Notes under the pieces: model-generated
What the model saw: only the letters and a program-made list of their open reading frames with translations
Told to the model about the DNA's origin: nothing
Database searches by the model: none
Position numbers and translations under genes: made by a program
Shown here: in pieces, positions 29,411-38,335 of the stretch
How the letters are laid out: the number at the start of each line of letters is the position of its first letter
Numbering within the stretch: position 1 is the first letter of the stretch
From: a bacterium
GTDB taxonomy: Bacteria > Armatimonadota > Zipacnadia > Zipacnadales > UBA11051
Assembly (NCBI GenBank): GCA_030604405.1
Contig: JAUVVY010000037.1
Coordinates: 1-41,492, forward strand
Length of the DNA: 41,492 nucleotides
Reading direction: 5' to 3'

Positions 29411-31237
29411 TCATTGCCCACCCACCGTAAACTTCAGAACCGCGCCGGGCTGCTCGTCAATATTCACTGTCACCTCGTATTCCCCGGGCGCAAAACTACC
29501 CTCCGACCCGCAGGTCAAGGTATTGAGTATCTGCCGCTTGCCCTTTGCGCGGATTATACGGCCCGAAAGCATCTTGGGCCCATGGCACCATCTAATCCGC
29601 AGTTGCCGGGACGTACCTCCGAAGTCAAGCCCCACATACAGGCAGATGCGCCCTACGTCACTTGGGAAAGAGGCGGTTACTCCATACGGGCGGTTCTTGT
29701 CATCCACTCCCCAGCACAGCACTATCTCAGGCAGCAGGTCCGGCGCATGCACTTGCCATGTGCCGCTCGCAGCCGTTGCCGCAGCTTCCTGTCGCTGCTG
29801 CGATGAGCTGACTACGATCGGCGACTCCGCAGGGGGTAACGGCGTGGCGGCAATGTCCGGGATTTCGGCTGCCGTCGGCTGGCCTGTCGCAGTATCGGCG
29901 TCTCCCAGCGGCAGCGAAAAGGCCACCTGCATCGGGACCGCCCGGCCCGGTCCCAACAGCCGCCTGTCGGCCATTACTGTAACCGTCTCGCCCGCTTTCA
30001 CCACCACCGCATTTCCGCCCGCACGCCCCAGGCTGGCCGTCCCTGAAATCACGCCGATTGTCGTCTCCCCGGCGAGGTTCACACGCACCGCAACGCTTGC
30101 CGCCACCTGAAAGCTACAGGTGGGCGTGGTGATTACTGCCGGCCCTTCTACAAGCAGTTGGCCCTTTTCCACATGTAGTTGCGCCGGGCTCCGCAATTCG
30201 CAACTCAGCCCGCACCCCAGCAGCACCGCAGTCGGCCTTGCTAGTTTCAGCAGGCTCAGGCTTTCGCCGGTCCGCAGCCGGTCGCCCACATTGACACTCA
30301 TGCTGCGATTGCCATCGGCGGCTGTCCCATTGACGCTCACATCCAGCGTGGCGGCCGGGTCATAGCTCAGCAGGCAGGGGCCTGTGTCCTGGTCGTAGGT
30401 GAACTGCGCCGCTATCTCAGTAACAGACGCGCTCAACCTGACCCCGGGCAGCCCGCCGTACAATTGCCGGGCCAGCAGCCATTCTTCCATCGTCCGCGCC
30501 GGCAGTGGCAGGGCCGCACTGCGCCGGCTATGACCCAGAACCGTCTCGAAGAAATCCGCATACGCCCGCGGCGGATCGCTGATTAGAAGCTCTCCGTAAA
30601 GCCGGCAAAGAGCCGCCAGTTGGCGCATCACCGGGGAATTCGAGCGTACAGTCGCGTAATCGGGGCTTGTCAGTCTTTCCATCAATGCGGCTACACCGGG
30701 GTCAACCGCTTCCCCGCCTGCACGCTGGAAGCTGGCCAATGCGATGACGAAGAAGTAGGCCGCCGCTTCTGAGAAATCATCATAAGCTTGCGTCGGCCCT
30801 GCGTCTTGCAGCGTTGCAGCTTCCATCAGGTCGGCGCATTGCGAGGGATGCCAGTACCGCGCGCGCAGCTGCTCGGGCAGCAGCGCGTACGCAACATGGT
30901 GGCCAATCTGATGGAGCACGTACAGATGCGCCTCATCGCCACCTGCACTGACAACTCCGCTTGCCGGGGCCGGCGTCGCTTGCGAATCTGTCTGCTGCTG
31001 CGCAATACTCAGCCGCGATATTGCTTCGGCTGCGGAAGATACGTCTGCACCAGAGAGGGGCAGTTCATTGACAAAGCGGACTGCGCTCGGGGTAATGCTC
31101 TGAAGATAGGCAGCCTGACTGGCGCTGCCCTGCTGCTGCGAAAGCAGCACGGCCAGCGCCAACTGTGCCAGTAGGAACAGAGGTTTGCCGACAACACGCT
31201 TTCGCTCACCGCATTGCCGCTGTGCAATCGACTCCAT
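29411..31237 (-). CDS. Exported FecR-like protein with degenerate HExxH (gluzincin-like) domain
   Basis: This 608-residue protein has a basic N-terminus and hydrophobic segment (about 15-33), probably a signal peptide or anchor. Residues about 100-260 contain LHQIGHHVAYALL (His109, Gln110, His113) and, 44 residues later, DDFSEAAAYFF with Glu157. This is the spacing of short gluzincin metallopeptidases, except that the catalytic Glu of HExxH is Gln. Residues about 310-430 form a FecR-like beta region with VNVGDRLRTGESLSLLKLAR and VVVKAGETVTVMADR. After a Pro/Thr/Ala-rich linker (about 440-490) there is a C-terminal beta domain. I do not know a family with this combination and assign no function. 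The domain boundaries are by eye. Confidence 0.72.
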   Translation of the reverse strand: MESIAQRQCGERKRVVGKPLFLLAQLALAVLLSQQQGSASQAAYLQSITPSAVRFVNELPLSGADVSSAAEAISRLSIAQQQTDSQATPAPASGVVSAGGDEAHLYVLHQIGHHVAYALLPEQLRARYWHPSQCADLMEAATLQDAGPTQAYDDFSEAAAYFFVIALASFQRAGGEAVDPGVAALMERLTSPDYATVRSNSPVMRQLAALCRLYGELLISDPPRAYADFFETVLGHSRRSAALPLPARTMEEWLLARQLYGGLPGVRLSASVTEIAAQFTYDQDTGPCLLSYDPAATLDVSVNGTAADGNRSMSVNVGDRLRTGESLSLLKLARPTAVLLGCGLSCELRSPAQLHVEKGQLLVEGPAVITTPTCSFQVAASVAVRVNLAGETTIGVISGTASLGRAGGNAVVVKAGETVTVMADRRLLGPGRAVPMQVAFSLPLGDADTATGQPTAAEIPDIAATPLPPAESPIVVSSSQQRQEAAATAASGTWQVHAPDLLPEIVLCWGVDDKNRPYGVTASFPSDVGRICLYVGLDFGGTSRQLRIRWCHGPKMLSGRIIRAKGKRQILNTLTCGSEGSFAPGEYEVTVNIDEQPGAVLKFTVGGQ

Positions 31238-31570
31238 ATATCCGTGTCCAGGCGTGCCAATGCTCGCAAACGCAGCCAGGAGCCGGCATTGTTAGTATTC
31301 CCACTTTACAGCCCGCCTATACGCGTGGCTTGCACACAACTTGGGAGGCATTGGGTCCGCACCCGCCGTACTGCGTACGTTCAGGCGGCTGCACGACCTC
31401 CGGCATTGTACGCATAAACGTGTCAGGAAGCAAACAAACTCTTCAGGATATGCTGCGCAGAGGATTGCCGTGGGAGGAATTGTGCATCACTGGGGCTGAA
31501 GCGAATCGGGGCACCACGCGCTGTCAACGGCGCCTGTACGGTCAAGGCCGTCAATTACGCCTGCTGCCTG
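31238..31570. other. Intergenic region, nothing recognised
   Basis: About 330 bases separate the FecR-like gene start from the fliM-like gene end. I see no credible open reading frame, strong promoter, terminator or known RNA in it. Confidence 0.5.
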
Positions 31571-32554
31571 TCAGGCCGCGAGATGGCCGCGCCCAGCTTC
31601 ATCAACGATGCGTACTGCTAACTGCCCGTCGTGTACCCCTGGGATGGCGGTGAATTTTTGTTTCCCCCCGATGACGATTTCCACGGACTTCGCCCGGCCG
31701 GCTGGCAAGTGAAGATTGATGACATCTCCGACTGCCAGTCTTGACATGTGACGTAGCGACAGCCGCGACCTCGCAAGTACCGCTCTTACCCCTACGGGGC
31801 AGAGGCCCACCGACGTCAATACCGCCCTCTCAGCTTCCTCGTCAGTGAGCTGCCTCTCATCACCACGGGTCAACAGGCGGTGCATTGTCGAAGACGGCAG
31901 GCCGAAGGTCATATAGCCTTTGTGAGACCCCAAACGCAATCCGTAGCTGGCGCACACTAGCCATTCCTCATTTTCCACCACGTCCACGGTGATGGGAGAC
32001 AGATAGATCTCCCCGATCTCGACCGGCACCCGCTCAAACCAGTTGGCGGCCATCTTGGCTACGGTGATTATCTCTTCGATAAGCGATCGGAATAGGTGTA
32101 CTTCCATCTGGCTCATTGCGCGCCGCGGTATGTCGGGCTCCTGCCCCGTTCCGCCCAACATCATGTCCAGGGCGCTGCACACCAGCGGACGGTCCAGATG
32201 GATTAGCACCTCCGAAGCATTGCCAGGCGAGCAGAGCGACGCCAAAACCGCATCCTCTGGCAGCGCGCGCAGGTATTGCCGTGAAGTCATTCGATCCACC
32301 GTGATGAAGCCTACCTCAACCACGCGATCGAGATAGGCGCGGAGGGTGCGATTCAGAACCGAGCCTATACGTTTGCAGTCGCGTTCTATCTGCCGCACCT
32401 GGGCGTTGGAAAGGCGGTGAGCGCGCCGAAAGTCGTAAAGAGTTATTTCGACATCGCCGTTGTCCTTCTGGCGAATGTACTCGTCTAGTGTGGCACTGAG
32501 CGTGTTGAGCTCTTTTTGGGAAACGACGTTGCCCGAGGATTCATTAGCGGGCAT
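31571..32554 (-). CDS. FliM-like flagellar motor switch protein homologue
   Basis: This 327-residue protein has the FliM plan. A short N-terminal motif VSQKELNTL resembles the CheY-binding SQxEIDALL peptide. The CheC-like middle domain includes RRAHRLSNAQVRQIERDCKR, LVCSALDMMLGGTG and SQMEVHLFRSLIEEII, and the C-terminal SpoA domain includes HMSRLAVGDVINLHLPAG and KFTAIPG. FliM forms part of the rotor C ring and receives phosphorylated CheY. I start it at ATG 32554, which gives normal FliM length and has a GGGAG site; the frame is open upstream. No other flagellar gene lies in the window, so an alternative SpoA-type role is possible. A receiver-domain gene is immediately upstream. Confidence 0.85.
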   Translation of the reverse strand: MPANESSGNVVSQKELNTLSATLDEYIRQKDNGDVEITLYDFRRAHRLSNAQVRQIERDCKRIGSVLNRTLRAYLDRVVEVGFITVDRMTSRQYLRALPEDAVLASLCSPGNASEVLIHLDRPLVCSALDMMLGGTGQEPDIPRRAMSQMEVHLFRSLIEEIITVAKMAANWFERVPVEIGEIYLSPITVDVVENEEWLVCASYGLRLGSHKGYMTFGLPSSTMHRLLTRGDERQLTDEEAERAVLTSVGLCPVGVRAVLARSRLSLRHMSRLAVGDVINLHLPAGRAKSVEIVIGGKQKFTAIPGVHDGQLAVRIVDEAGRGHLAA

Positions 32555-32677
32555 AGCACGGGGCTCCCTTCGACTTACAGGCCAGAATACCTGTCCGACA
32601 AGGCTACCCAGTACGGCTATTTGGGGTGTGTCCAATACTATTTCGGCCCCGCTCACCAAGACTTTAGCATTACAGGC

Positions 32678-33427
32678 TCATGATGAGCCCTCCGCGTCGG
32701 CCAGAATCTGTTCCAGCTTCTGGCGAAGTTGGCCAAGCTCCTTTGACTTAAACGCGCTCTTGGTCGCCTCCAGCACGCTGATAGTCTCCCGCAGAGCTGC
32801 CACAAACGCCCCCACACGCGGACAATCCATCAACTGGCAGACATTCACTTCTGGCTGCGGGCTGGCTATGGCCTCGGTCAGGTGCTTCAGGTCAAACAGC
32901 GCCTCAAACACGTTACGCATGGTCAACGTGACGAAATTGCTGATGTCCATCGGTGATACGCTTGCTGGCAACAGACGAATGCGGCTCCTTATGGCCTCCA
33001 GATCTTTCTGCCATTCCGCCAGTCGCTGGTTGGCAACGCAGACTGCCCGGTAGCTGCGTTGGCAGTTGATCCCGGCTCTTACTATTTCCAGCAGTCTTTG
33101 CGGCTCAACAGGCTTGATCATGTAGGCCAGCAGGGGCAGTTCAAGTCCGCTGACGCTGGAATCCAAGTGCGACTCGTTGGTCACCACGATTACCGGTATG
33201 GCATCAACGACGTGCGGCAGTTTACATACAACCGACAGTGCTGGATTGCGGCATACATTGATATCAGCGATTAACAGGTCGTAATCCGTGGCACACAGCA
33301 TTTCAGCCGTGGTCGCTCCGTCAGGTGCGCAATCGCACTCATAGCCTTCGCCCCGCAGCAGCGCGGCGGTCCCGCGGGTAAATGCCTCTTCGCCATCTGC
33401 GATCAGCACGTGACCGGAGTCACTCAT
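32678..33427 (-). CDS. Receiver-domain protein with helical C-terminus
   Basis: This 249-residue protein has a CheY-like receiver domain (about 5-122). Acidic residues include Asp11, the phosphoacceptor Asp55 is in DLLIADIN, a Thr is near 83, and Lys105 is in AYMIKPVEP. The remaining 120 residues are helical, with no DNA-binding or enzymatic domain that I recognise. It is therefore not a standard transcription regulator. It lies 123 bases upstream of the fliM-like gene on the same strand. A partnership in which the phosphorylated receiver acts on the FliM homologue is plausible but inferred. The last residues EQILADAEGSS precede TGA. Confidence 0.85.
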   Translation of the reverse strand: MSDSGHVLIADGEEAFTRGTAALLRGEGYECDCAPDGATTAEMLCATDYDLLIADINVCRNPALSVVCKLPHVVDAIPVIVVTNESHLDSSVSGLELPLLAYMIKPVEPQRLLEIVRAGINCQRSYRAVCVANQRLAEWQKDLEAIRSRIRLLPASVSPMDISNFVTLTMRNVFEALFDLKHLTEAIASPQPEVNVCQLMDCPRVGAFVAALRETISVLEATKSAFKSKELGQLRQKLEQILADAEGSS

Positions 33428-33954
33428 TGTCGGTCGTCTGCCACCTGTCTGAGTAATGGCTTCTGGGTCAGATCGCCAGGTGGGGCCCCTTGGCAGCGCG
33501 AATCATACCGCCTCGCTTGCTTTTTGTGACTGCTGTGCCGTATGCAAAAAAATAAAGCACAACCGAAATCGCTGTCCCCAGGGACAGCCACTCGATTGCG
33601 CCTTCGACTTACAGGCCTTTCATCCTGCCCGGCAAGGCCAACCTGTGTTAAAGCTCAAGATTTGCCAACCACTCGCGCCCGTGTCCGTCCTTGGACTGTC
33701 CAGACAGGTGTCCTTACCTAACATTGTATTCTACAGGACCCAACATGACTCCTTGTGGGAACAACGGGATTTTGCCGACATTCTGCAGGGCCTGCTGAGT
33801 GCAGATGAAAAGTTGAGAGCTTGCCTCTGCTGCACGGCGTGGTATAATTGGCCGAGCGAAAGTACTTCTTTCGCCAGCAAAAACATCAGTCGCATACTTG
33901 TGGGGGGCCGAAGCCGCACTTTCCCTTGTCCGAACATCGAAGGGCTGTTTTTGT
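33428..33954. other. Intergenic region with promoter for the ABC exporter
   Basis: No real gene was recognised in this 527-base divergent gap. Nearest the exporter it holds the promoter at 33821-33848. A small hairpin with a GCTGTCC/GGACAGC stem lies near 33570-33588. No riboswitch was identified. Confidence 0.55.
33821..33848 (+). promoter_or_regulatory. Sigma-70-type promoter for the ABC exporter
   Basis: A perfect -10 TATAAT (33843-33848) lies 16 bases after TTGCCT (33821-33826). The predicted leader is about 100 bases. Confidence 0.65.
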
Positions 33955-35793
33955 ATGTCGCTATTATTAAGGCTTCTCGTCTTCGCGCGCCGCTACCGCT
34001 GGATGCTGGCCTGGTCGCTGGCTCTGGTCTTTATCGGAACAATGCTCAACATGTTCATCCCGCACCTTTTCGGCACGGTGGTGGATCGCGTTGCGGGCTA
34101 CGAAAAGCTGGGCGAGTTGGGCAATGTCCCGCCGGTGGAGCTGCTGGCCTATCGCGACGAGGCCTGGCGCTTTCTGCTGCTGATCTGTGGCATAATCTTC
34201 GCAGTCGCTTTCATCGGCATACTTACCAGCTACCCCCGGCAGATGACGCTGCTGTTCGTAGGCAACCGCGTTGTGTACGATATTCGCCGGCGCCTGTTCC
34301 GGCACCTGCAGCGCCTCTCGATGCGCTATTTCGATAGCAACCCTCATGGCCGCATCATGTCACGAGTGCTGTACGATGTTGAAGCCGTCCAGGGCATTGT
34401 CAGCAGTCAGCTTGTTGAGATCGTTACCAACGTCATCACCCTGATCGTGGCCACGGTTATCATATTCATCTACAGCCCCCGCCTGGCATCCTTAGCCATC
34501 GGAGTTCTGCCGCTTTTTGTGCTCCACTTCCTTTTGATCAGGCGGCGCATCCGCCACTCCGCACGCGACACCCGCGAGCAGTATTCCCAGATTTACACCA
34601 CGCTTTCGGAGAGCATATCCGGCATCAAGGTGGTCAAGTCTTTCACCAGGGAAAGCTCGGAGGCGCGCGGGTTCGCCAGCGAGGTGCGCGAAAGCATCGG
34701 CATGAACATGCGGCTGGGGCATTGGCGCGCAATCATGCACATCGGCGCCGATGTCATCACCCGCCTTGCCAACCTCGGCATCCTGCTGTACGGCGGCTAC
34801 ATGGTGCTTTACAGCGGCGAAATCACCATGGGCCAGTTGGTGGCCTTCCGTGCCTACCAGAACATGCTCTATCACCCCGTCATCATGCTGGTGACTATCA
34901 ACAGCCAGATCCAGAGCGTGCTGGCCGCGATCGAGCGCATATTTGAAACCCTCGACACCTCTCCTGACATCGAGGAGCGTCGGGACGCCATCAAGCTCGA
35001 CCGGATCGAGGGCCGTGTCGAGATGGAGCATGTGGACTTTGCCTACGAGCCGGGCGAGTTGGTGCTGGATGACATCAGCTTCATCGCAGAGCCCGGCACT
35101 GTGACGGCACTCGTCGGCCCCAGCGGCGGCGGCAAGAGCACCCTGGTTCATTTGATCCCCCGCTTTTACGATCCCACTGACGGCCGCGTCCTCGTTGACG
35201 GCTACGACCTGCGCGATGTCTCCATAAACTCTTTGCGCCGCAACATCGCCATGGTCATGCAGGAGGATTTTCTGTTCATGGGCACGCTCCGCGAAAACAT
35301 CAAGTACGGCCGTCCCGATGCCACTGACGAGCAAGTCGTGCAGGCGGCAGTGGCGGCCAATGCCCATGACTTCATCATGGAGTTCCCCGACGGCTATGAA
35401 AGCATGGTCGGCGAGCGCGGCACCAGGCTCTCCGGCGGCCAGCGCCAGCGTATATCTGTCGCCAGGGCCATCTTGCGCGATCCCAGAATCCTCATCCTCG
35501 ACGAGGCCACCAGTGCTCTGGACTCCGAATCCGAGGCCCTTATCCAGGAAGCCCTCGAACACCTGATGAAGAACCGCACCACCTTTACCATCGCCCACCG
35601 GCTTTCCACTGTCATGAACGCCGACGTCATCCTGGTCCTCGACCAGGGCCGCATCGTCGAGCGCGGCAAGCACGCCGAGCTGGCGACCGCCGGTGGGGTG
35701 TATCAGATGCTGTGCGAGGTCCAGTTCAGCCGCGCCGCCGAGAAGATGAGAGAGTACGAGGAAGAACTCCGCCGCCCACAGGACCAAACATGA
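33955..35793 (+). CDS. ABC exporter, fused membrane and ATPase domains (MsbA/BmrA-like)
   Basis: This 612-residue half-transporter has six membrane helices (to about residue 300) and then a nucleotide-binding domain. The Walker A motif GPSGGGKST is at 388-396, the Q-loop in MQEDFLFMGT, the signature LSGGQRQR begins at 492, Walker B is ILILDEATSALDSES with Asp516 and Glu517, and the switch His is in IAHRLST. It should work as a homodimer exporting a lipid, drug or peptide; the substrate is unknown. ATG 33955 has an AAGGG site and is preferred to upstream in-frame starts. The first amidohydrolase gene follows 75 bases later, but a functional link is not shown. Confidence 0.94.
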   Translation: MSLLLRLLVFARRYRWMLAWSLALVFIGTMLNMFIPHLFGTVVDRVAGYEKLGELGNVPPVELLAYRDEAWRFLLLICGIIFAVAFIGILTSYPRQMTLLFVGNRVVYDIRRRLFRHLQRLSMRYFDSNPHGRIMSRVLYDVEAVQGIVSSQLVEIVTNVITLIVATVIIFIYSPRLASLAIGVLPLFVLHFLLIRRRIRHSARDTREQYSQIYTTLSESISGIKVVKSFTRESSEARGFASEVRESIGMNMRLGHWRAIMHIGADVITRLANLGILLYGGYMVLYSGEITMGQLVAFRAYQNMLYHPVIMLVTINSQIQSVLAAIERIFETLDTSPDIEERRDAIKLDRIEGRVEMEHVDFAYEPGELVLDDISFIAEPGTVTALVGPSGGGKSTLVHLIPRFYDPTDGRVLVDGYDLRDVSINSLRRNIAMVMQEDFLFMGTLRENIKYGRPDATDEQVVQAAVAANAHDFIMEFPDGYESMVGERGTRLSGGQRQRISVARAILRDPRILILDEATSALDSESEALIQEALEHLMKNRTTFTIAHRLSTVMNADVILVLDQGRIVERGKHAELATAGGVYQMLCEVQFSRAAEKMREYEEELRRPQDQT

Positions 35794-35868
35794 TAACCAC
35801 AAGTGCAGCAGCACCAGGACGAAAACCGGGCCTGCCAGCTTGCCCGGCCTCCCAGGAAAGTGAGAATT

Positions 35869-36612
35869 ATGCTCATAGACTTCCACGCCCATGTACACGA
35901 TGACGACGACGGCCGCTACTCCGACATGCTGGTCAAGGAGGCCCGGCGCATCGGCATTGATTACGTCTGCATCAGTGAGCCGGTGACACACAGCCGCGAC
36001 AGCCTGGCCGTCGTCCGGAGCCAGAATGACCTGGTTTTCCGCACCTACGAGCGCTACCCGGACTTCTTCGTCCCGCTGGTCTATACCCACGCGAATCTGG
36101 GTCAGGCTGCGCTTGACGAGGTGCAGAAGGGCTTCGACCGCGGTGCCAGGGGCATCAAAATGGAGGTGGCGACGCTGATCACCGACAAGTGCGTCGAACC
36201 GATTATTGAGGAGGCCATCGCCCGCGATGTGCCGCTGATGCAGCACACCTGGCACAAGATCACCGGCAACTACCCCTTCGAGACCGATGCCGTCCACTGC
36301 GCCGAGATCGGCCGCCGCTACCCCGAACTCAAGCTGGTCATGGCCCACATCAGCGGCGACAACCGCTGGGGCATTCGCGCCATTCGCGACGTGCCCTCGG
36401 TCTATACCGACTGCAGCGGCTCGATCGCCGACTATGGTCACATCGAGTATTGCGTGGAGCAGCTTGGGGCCGACAGATTACTCTGGGGCACCGACGTCCG
36501 CGGCGCTGATTATCTCTACACTCTCGCCAAGGTCCGCGACAGCCATCTCATTGACGAGGACAAGGCCAAGGTCCTCGGCCTCAACGCCGCAAAGCTGTTG
36601 CACTTGGAGTGA
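35869..36612 (+). CDS. Amidohydrolase-family metal hydrolase
   Basis: This 247-residue TIM-barrel protein of the amidohydrolase 2 type (COG2159-like) starts MLIDFHAHVHDDDD with His6 and His8, the first metal ligands. Further candidate ligands are the His residues in MQHTWHK and VMAHISGD, and the late Asp in LWGTDVRGADY. Such enzymes hydrolyse or decarboxylate small organic substrates; the substrate cannot be told. ATG 35869 has an AGGAAAG site and the frame upstream is not conserved. A paralogue follows at 36814 after a noncoding repeat. Length is short but complete for the family. Confidence 0.88.
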   Translation: MLIDFHAHVHDDDDGRYSDMLVKEARRIGIDYVCISEPVTHSRDSLAVVRSQNDLVFRTYERYPDFFVPLVYTHANLGQAALDEVQKGFDRGARGIKMEVATLITDKCVEPIIEEAIARDVPLMQHTWHKITGNYPFETDAVHCAEIGRRYPELKLVMAHISGDNRWGIRAIRDVPSVYTDCSGSIADYGHIEYCVEQLGADRLLWGTDVRGADYLYTLAKVRDSHLIDEDKAKVLGLNAAKLLHLE

Positions 36613-36620
36613 AGATCTGT

Positions 36621-36780
36621 TGTCGCGTGGCACGGGCTTCGCTAATATGCTCGCGTGGCTCGGGCATCCTGCCGGCCGCCGTTGCCGTTGGCCCCTCTCC
36701 CCGCGGCGGGTACCCACTGGGCCACTCACTCCGCAGGAGTGGGTCAAGTGGGTGAGGCTAGGGGTGAGGGCAAGGTGAGT
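36621..36780. repeat. Extragenic palindromic repeat cluster between the amidohydrolase genes
   Basis: The 160 bases include two CGCGTGGCnCGGGC units (36621 and 36652 onwards). A GTTGCCGTTG block at 36681-36690 runs into a CCCCTCTCCC core and then a tract with AGGGGTGAGGG. Both the block and the core also occur at 39465-39506. Interposed is an imperfect palindrome near 36722-36743. No coding potential is seen. Confidence 0.65.
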
Positions 36781-36813
36781 ACTTACTGCTAAACGAAGAA
36801 GGCGATACCAACT

Positions 36814-37584
36814 ATGATAGATTTCTGCTGTGACATCGGCAATTACGCATTCCGCGAGTGGCCCGTAAATGACGCCCCGGCCACCATGGAGCTGATGGCC
36901 GACGCCGGCATTGACCACGCAGTGGTCGGAAGCATTGACGCCATCACCTATGTCAGCCCCCATTCCGCCAACGAGGACCTCATCGGCGACGTGGATATCA
37001 ACGACCGCCACGGCCGCCTGATACCATACACGGTTCTCAGCCCCGTCTATCCCGGCGTCGAGGACGACATGGAGGACAGCAAAGACCTCGGCTTCCAGGG
37101 CCTGAAGCTCTATCCCAACTATCACGGCTACCGTGTTGACGATCCGCCGGCGCTCCGGCTCATTGAGATGGCCGCAAGCTGGGGCTGGCCGGTGATAGTC
37201 ACCGTGCGCATCGAGGACGAGCGCCATCACCATCCGCTGATGAAGGTCGGGCCGGTTGCCCTCGACAGCATCATCTGGGCGGCAAGGCAGCTTCCCGAGG
37301 CCACGATCATCCTCAGCGCCGGCAACAGCAGAGAGACGCCGCGCTTCCTGGAGCAGACTCGCGACCTTCCGAATGTCTATGCCGAACTCTCTTATGTCAA
37401 GGGCCCGATGCGGGCGCTGGAGACTCTGGTGGACAGATTTGGCAGCGAGAGGATGCTGTTGGGCACGCACATGCCGTTTGTCTATCCCGGCTGCGGCATT
37501 GCCAAGATCGCCGAGGCCAACATCCCCGACGAGGCCAAGCAAAACATCCTGGAGAGCAACGCCAAACGCGTTTTGGGTCTGTGA
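36814..37584 (+). CDS. Amidohydrolase-fold protein lacking metal ligands
   Basis: This 256-residue paralogue of the preceding gene shares the barrel layout but not the active site. HxH is replaced by Cys5-Cys6-Asp7 in MIDFCCDIGNY. MQHTWH corresponds to VIVTVRIED, MAHISGD to LSAGNSRE, and the late Asp of WGTD is His in LLGTHMPF. All the aligned ligands are therefore altered, while GLKLYPNYHGY matches the paralogue's GIKMEV lysine. It may be a non-catalytic partner, or a changed-chemistry enzyme using Cys/Asp/His. The start is at ATG 36814, with a weak GAAGAAGG site. Function is unassigned. Confidence 0.82.
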   Translation: MIDFCCDIGNYAFREWPVNDAPATMELMADAGIDHAVVGSIDAITYVSPHSANEDLIGDVDINDRHGRLIPYTVLSPVYPGVEDDMEDSKDLGFQGLKLYPNYHGYRVDDPPALRLIEMAASWGWPVIVTVRIEDERHHHPLMKVGPVALDSIIWAARQLPEATIILSAGNSRETPRFLEQTRDLPNVYAELSYVKGPMRALETLVDRFGSERMLLGTHMPFVYPGCGIAKIAEANIPDEAKQNILESNAKRVLGL

Positions 37585-37678
37585 ACCGCCTGGCTCGGGC
37601 TTCGCGCAGGGCCTGAGCTTGCCGAAGGGCAGCCCGAGTCGAACAGATTGCTTTCGCGCCGCCCGCAGAGCCTTGTGA

Positions 37679-37707
37679 TTGACTATTGTTCTCAAATAGC
37701 GTACAAT
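37679..37707 (+). promoter_or_regulatory. Promoter and candidate operator of the MNT/HEPN pair
   Basis: TTGACT (37679-37684), a 17-base spacer and TACAAT (37702-37707) are near consensus. Transcription should start at about 37713-37715, leaving only 3-5 bases before the ATG at 37718. The spacer contains the inverted repeat CTATT-N7-AATAG (37683-37699). ATTGTT occurs at 37685 and again 21 bases later at 37706, about two helical turns, and could be an operator for the HTH of the first gene product. Confidence 0.75.
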
Positions 37708-37717
37708 TGTTCCTGTT

Positions 37718-38335
37718 ATGCAAACACCAAGCCCCATCGTACAGGCTCTATGGCCCAAGACGCGGCGGCGCGTATTAGGCCTACTTTTCGCACATCCTGA
37801 CGAACGCCTGCACTTGCGCCAGATTGCACGCGACACGGGCATCGCAGTCTCCGCTGTGCAGCGCGAAGTGCTCTCGCTCTGGAAAGCCGGCATCATTAGC
37901 CGCCAGCAGGAGGGCGGGCAGGTTTACTACCAGGCCGACCGCTCCTGCCCGGTGTTCGACGAACTGCGCGGGCTGGTCATAAAGACCGTAGGCCTGGCCG
38001 ATGTGCTGCGCGAGGCGCTGGCCCCGCTGGCGACGCAAATTGACGTGGCGTTTGTCTATGGATCATGCGCACGCGGCGAAGATGTCGCCGACAGTGATGT
38101 GGATGTCATGGTAGTAGGCCCGGAGCCGGACGTGGTGACGAACAACGCGGCCTTATTGGAAGCGGGTGTCAAGCTGGGCCGCGAGGTCAACCCGGTGGTG
38201 ATGAGCCGAGCAGAATACCGCAGCCGGATCACGCAGGGCGACCATTTTCTCAACGCTATCACAGCCGGCCCGCTAATTCTCATACTCGGAGACGAAGATG
38301 AGCTTGGAAGACTTAGCAGCAAAGGGACTGATTGA
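37718..38335 (+). CDS. HTH-MNT nucleotidyltransferase, putative antitoxin
   Basis: This 205-residue protein has an N-terminal winged-helix (about 12-75, LRQIARDTGIAVSAVQREVL and QVYYQADRSCP) fused to a MNT-type nucleotidyltransferase fold (about 105-195). The catalytic motif fits GSX10DXD: Gly115-Ser116 to Asp127-Val128-Asp129. In related MntA-HepT systems the MNT protein AMPylates the HEPN RNase toxin to neutralise it. The HTH suggests autoregulation of its own promoter, which has a candidate inverted repeat. No ribosome site is visible and the promoter abuts the ATG, so translation is probably leaderless. It overlaps the HEPN gene by 38 bases. Confidence 0.85.
   Translation: MQTPSPIVQALWPKTRRRVLGLLFAHPDERLHLRQIARDTGIAVSAVQREVLSLWKAGIISRQQEGGQVYYQADRSCPVFDELRGLVIKTVGLADVLREALAPLATQIDVAFVYGSCARGEDVADSDVDVMVVGPEPDVVTNNAALLEAGVKLGREVNPVVMSRAEYRSRITQGDHFLNAITAGPLILILGDEDELGRLSSKGTD

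Noticed and set aside
34492-36441. Long minus-strand open frame opposite the ABC exporter and amidohydrolase genes
   Set aside because: It is a shadow of high-GC codon bias. The plus strand carries complete conserved motifs of two real families.
36478-37896. 472-codon minus-strand frame across the amidohydrolase paralogue
   Set aside because: It has no family match and spans a repeat and a strong plus-strand promoter; it is an antisense artefact.
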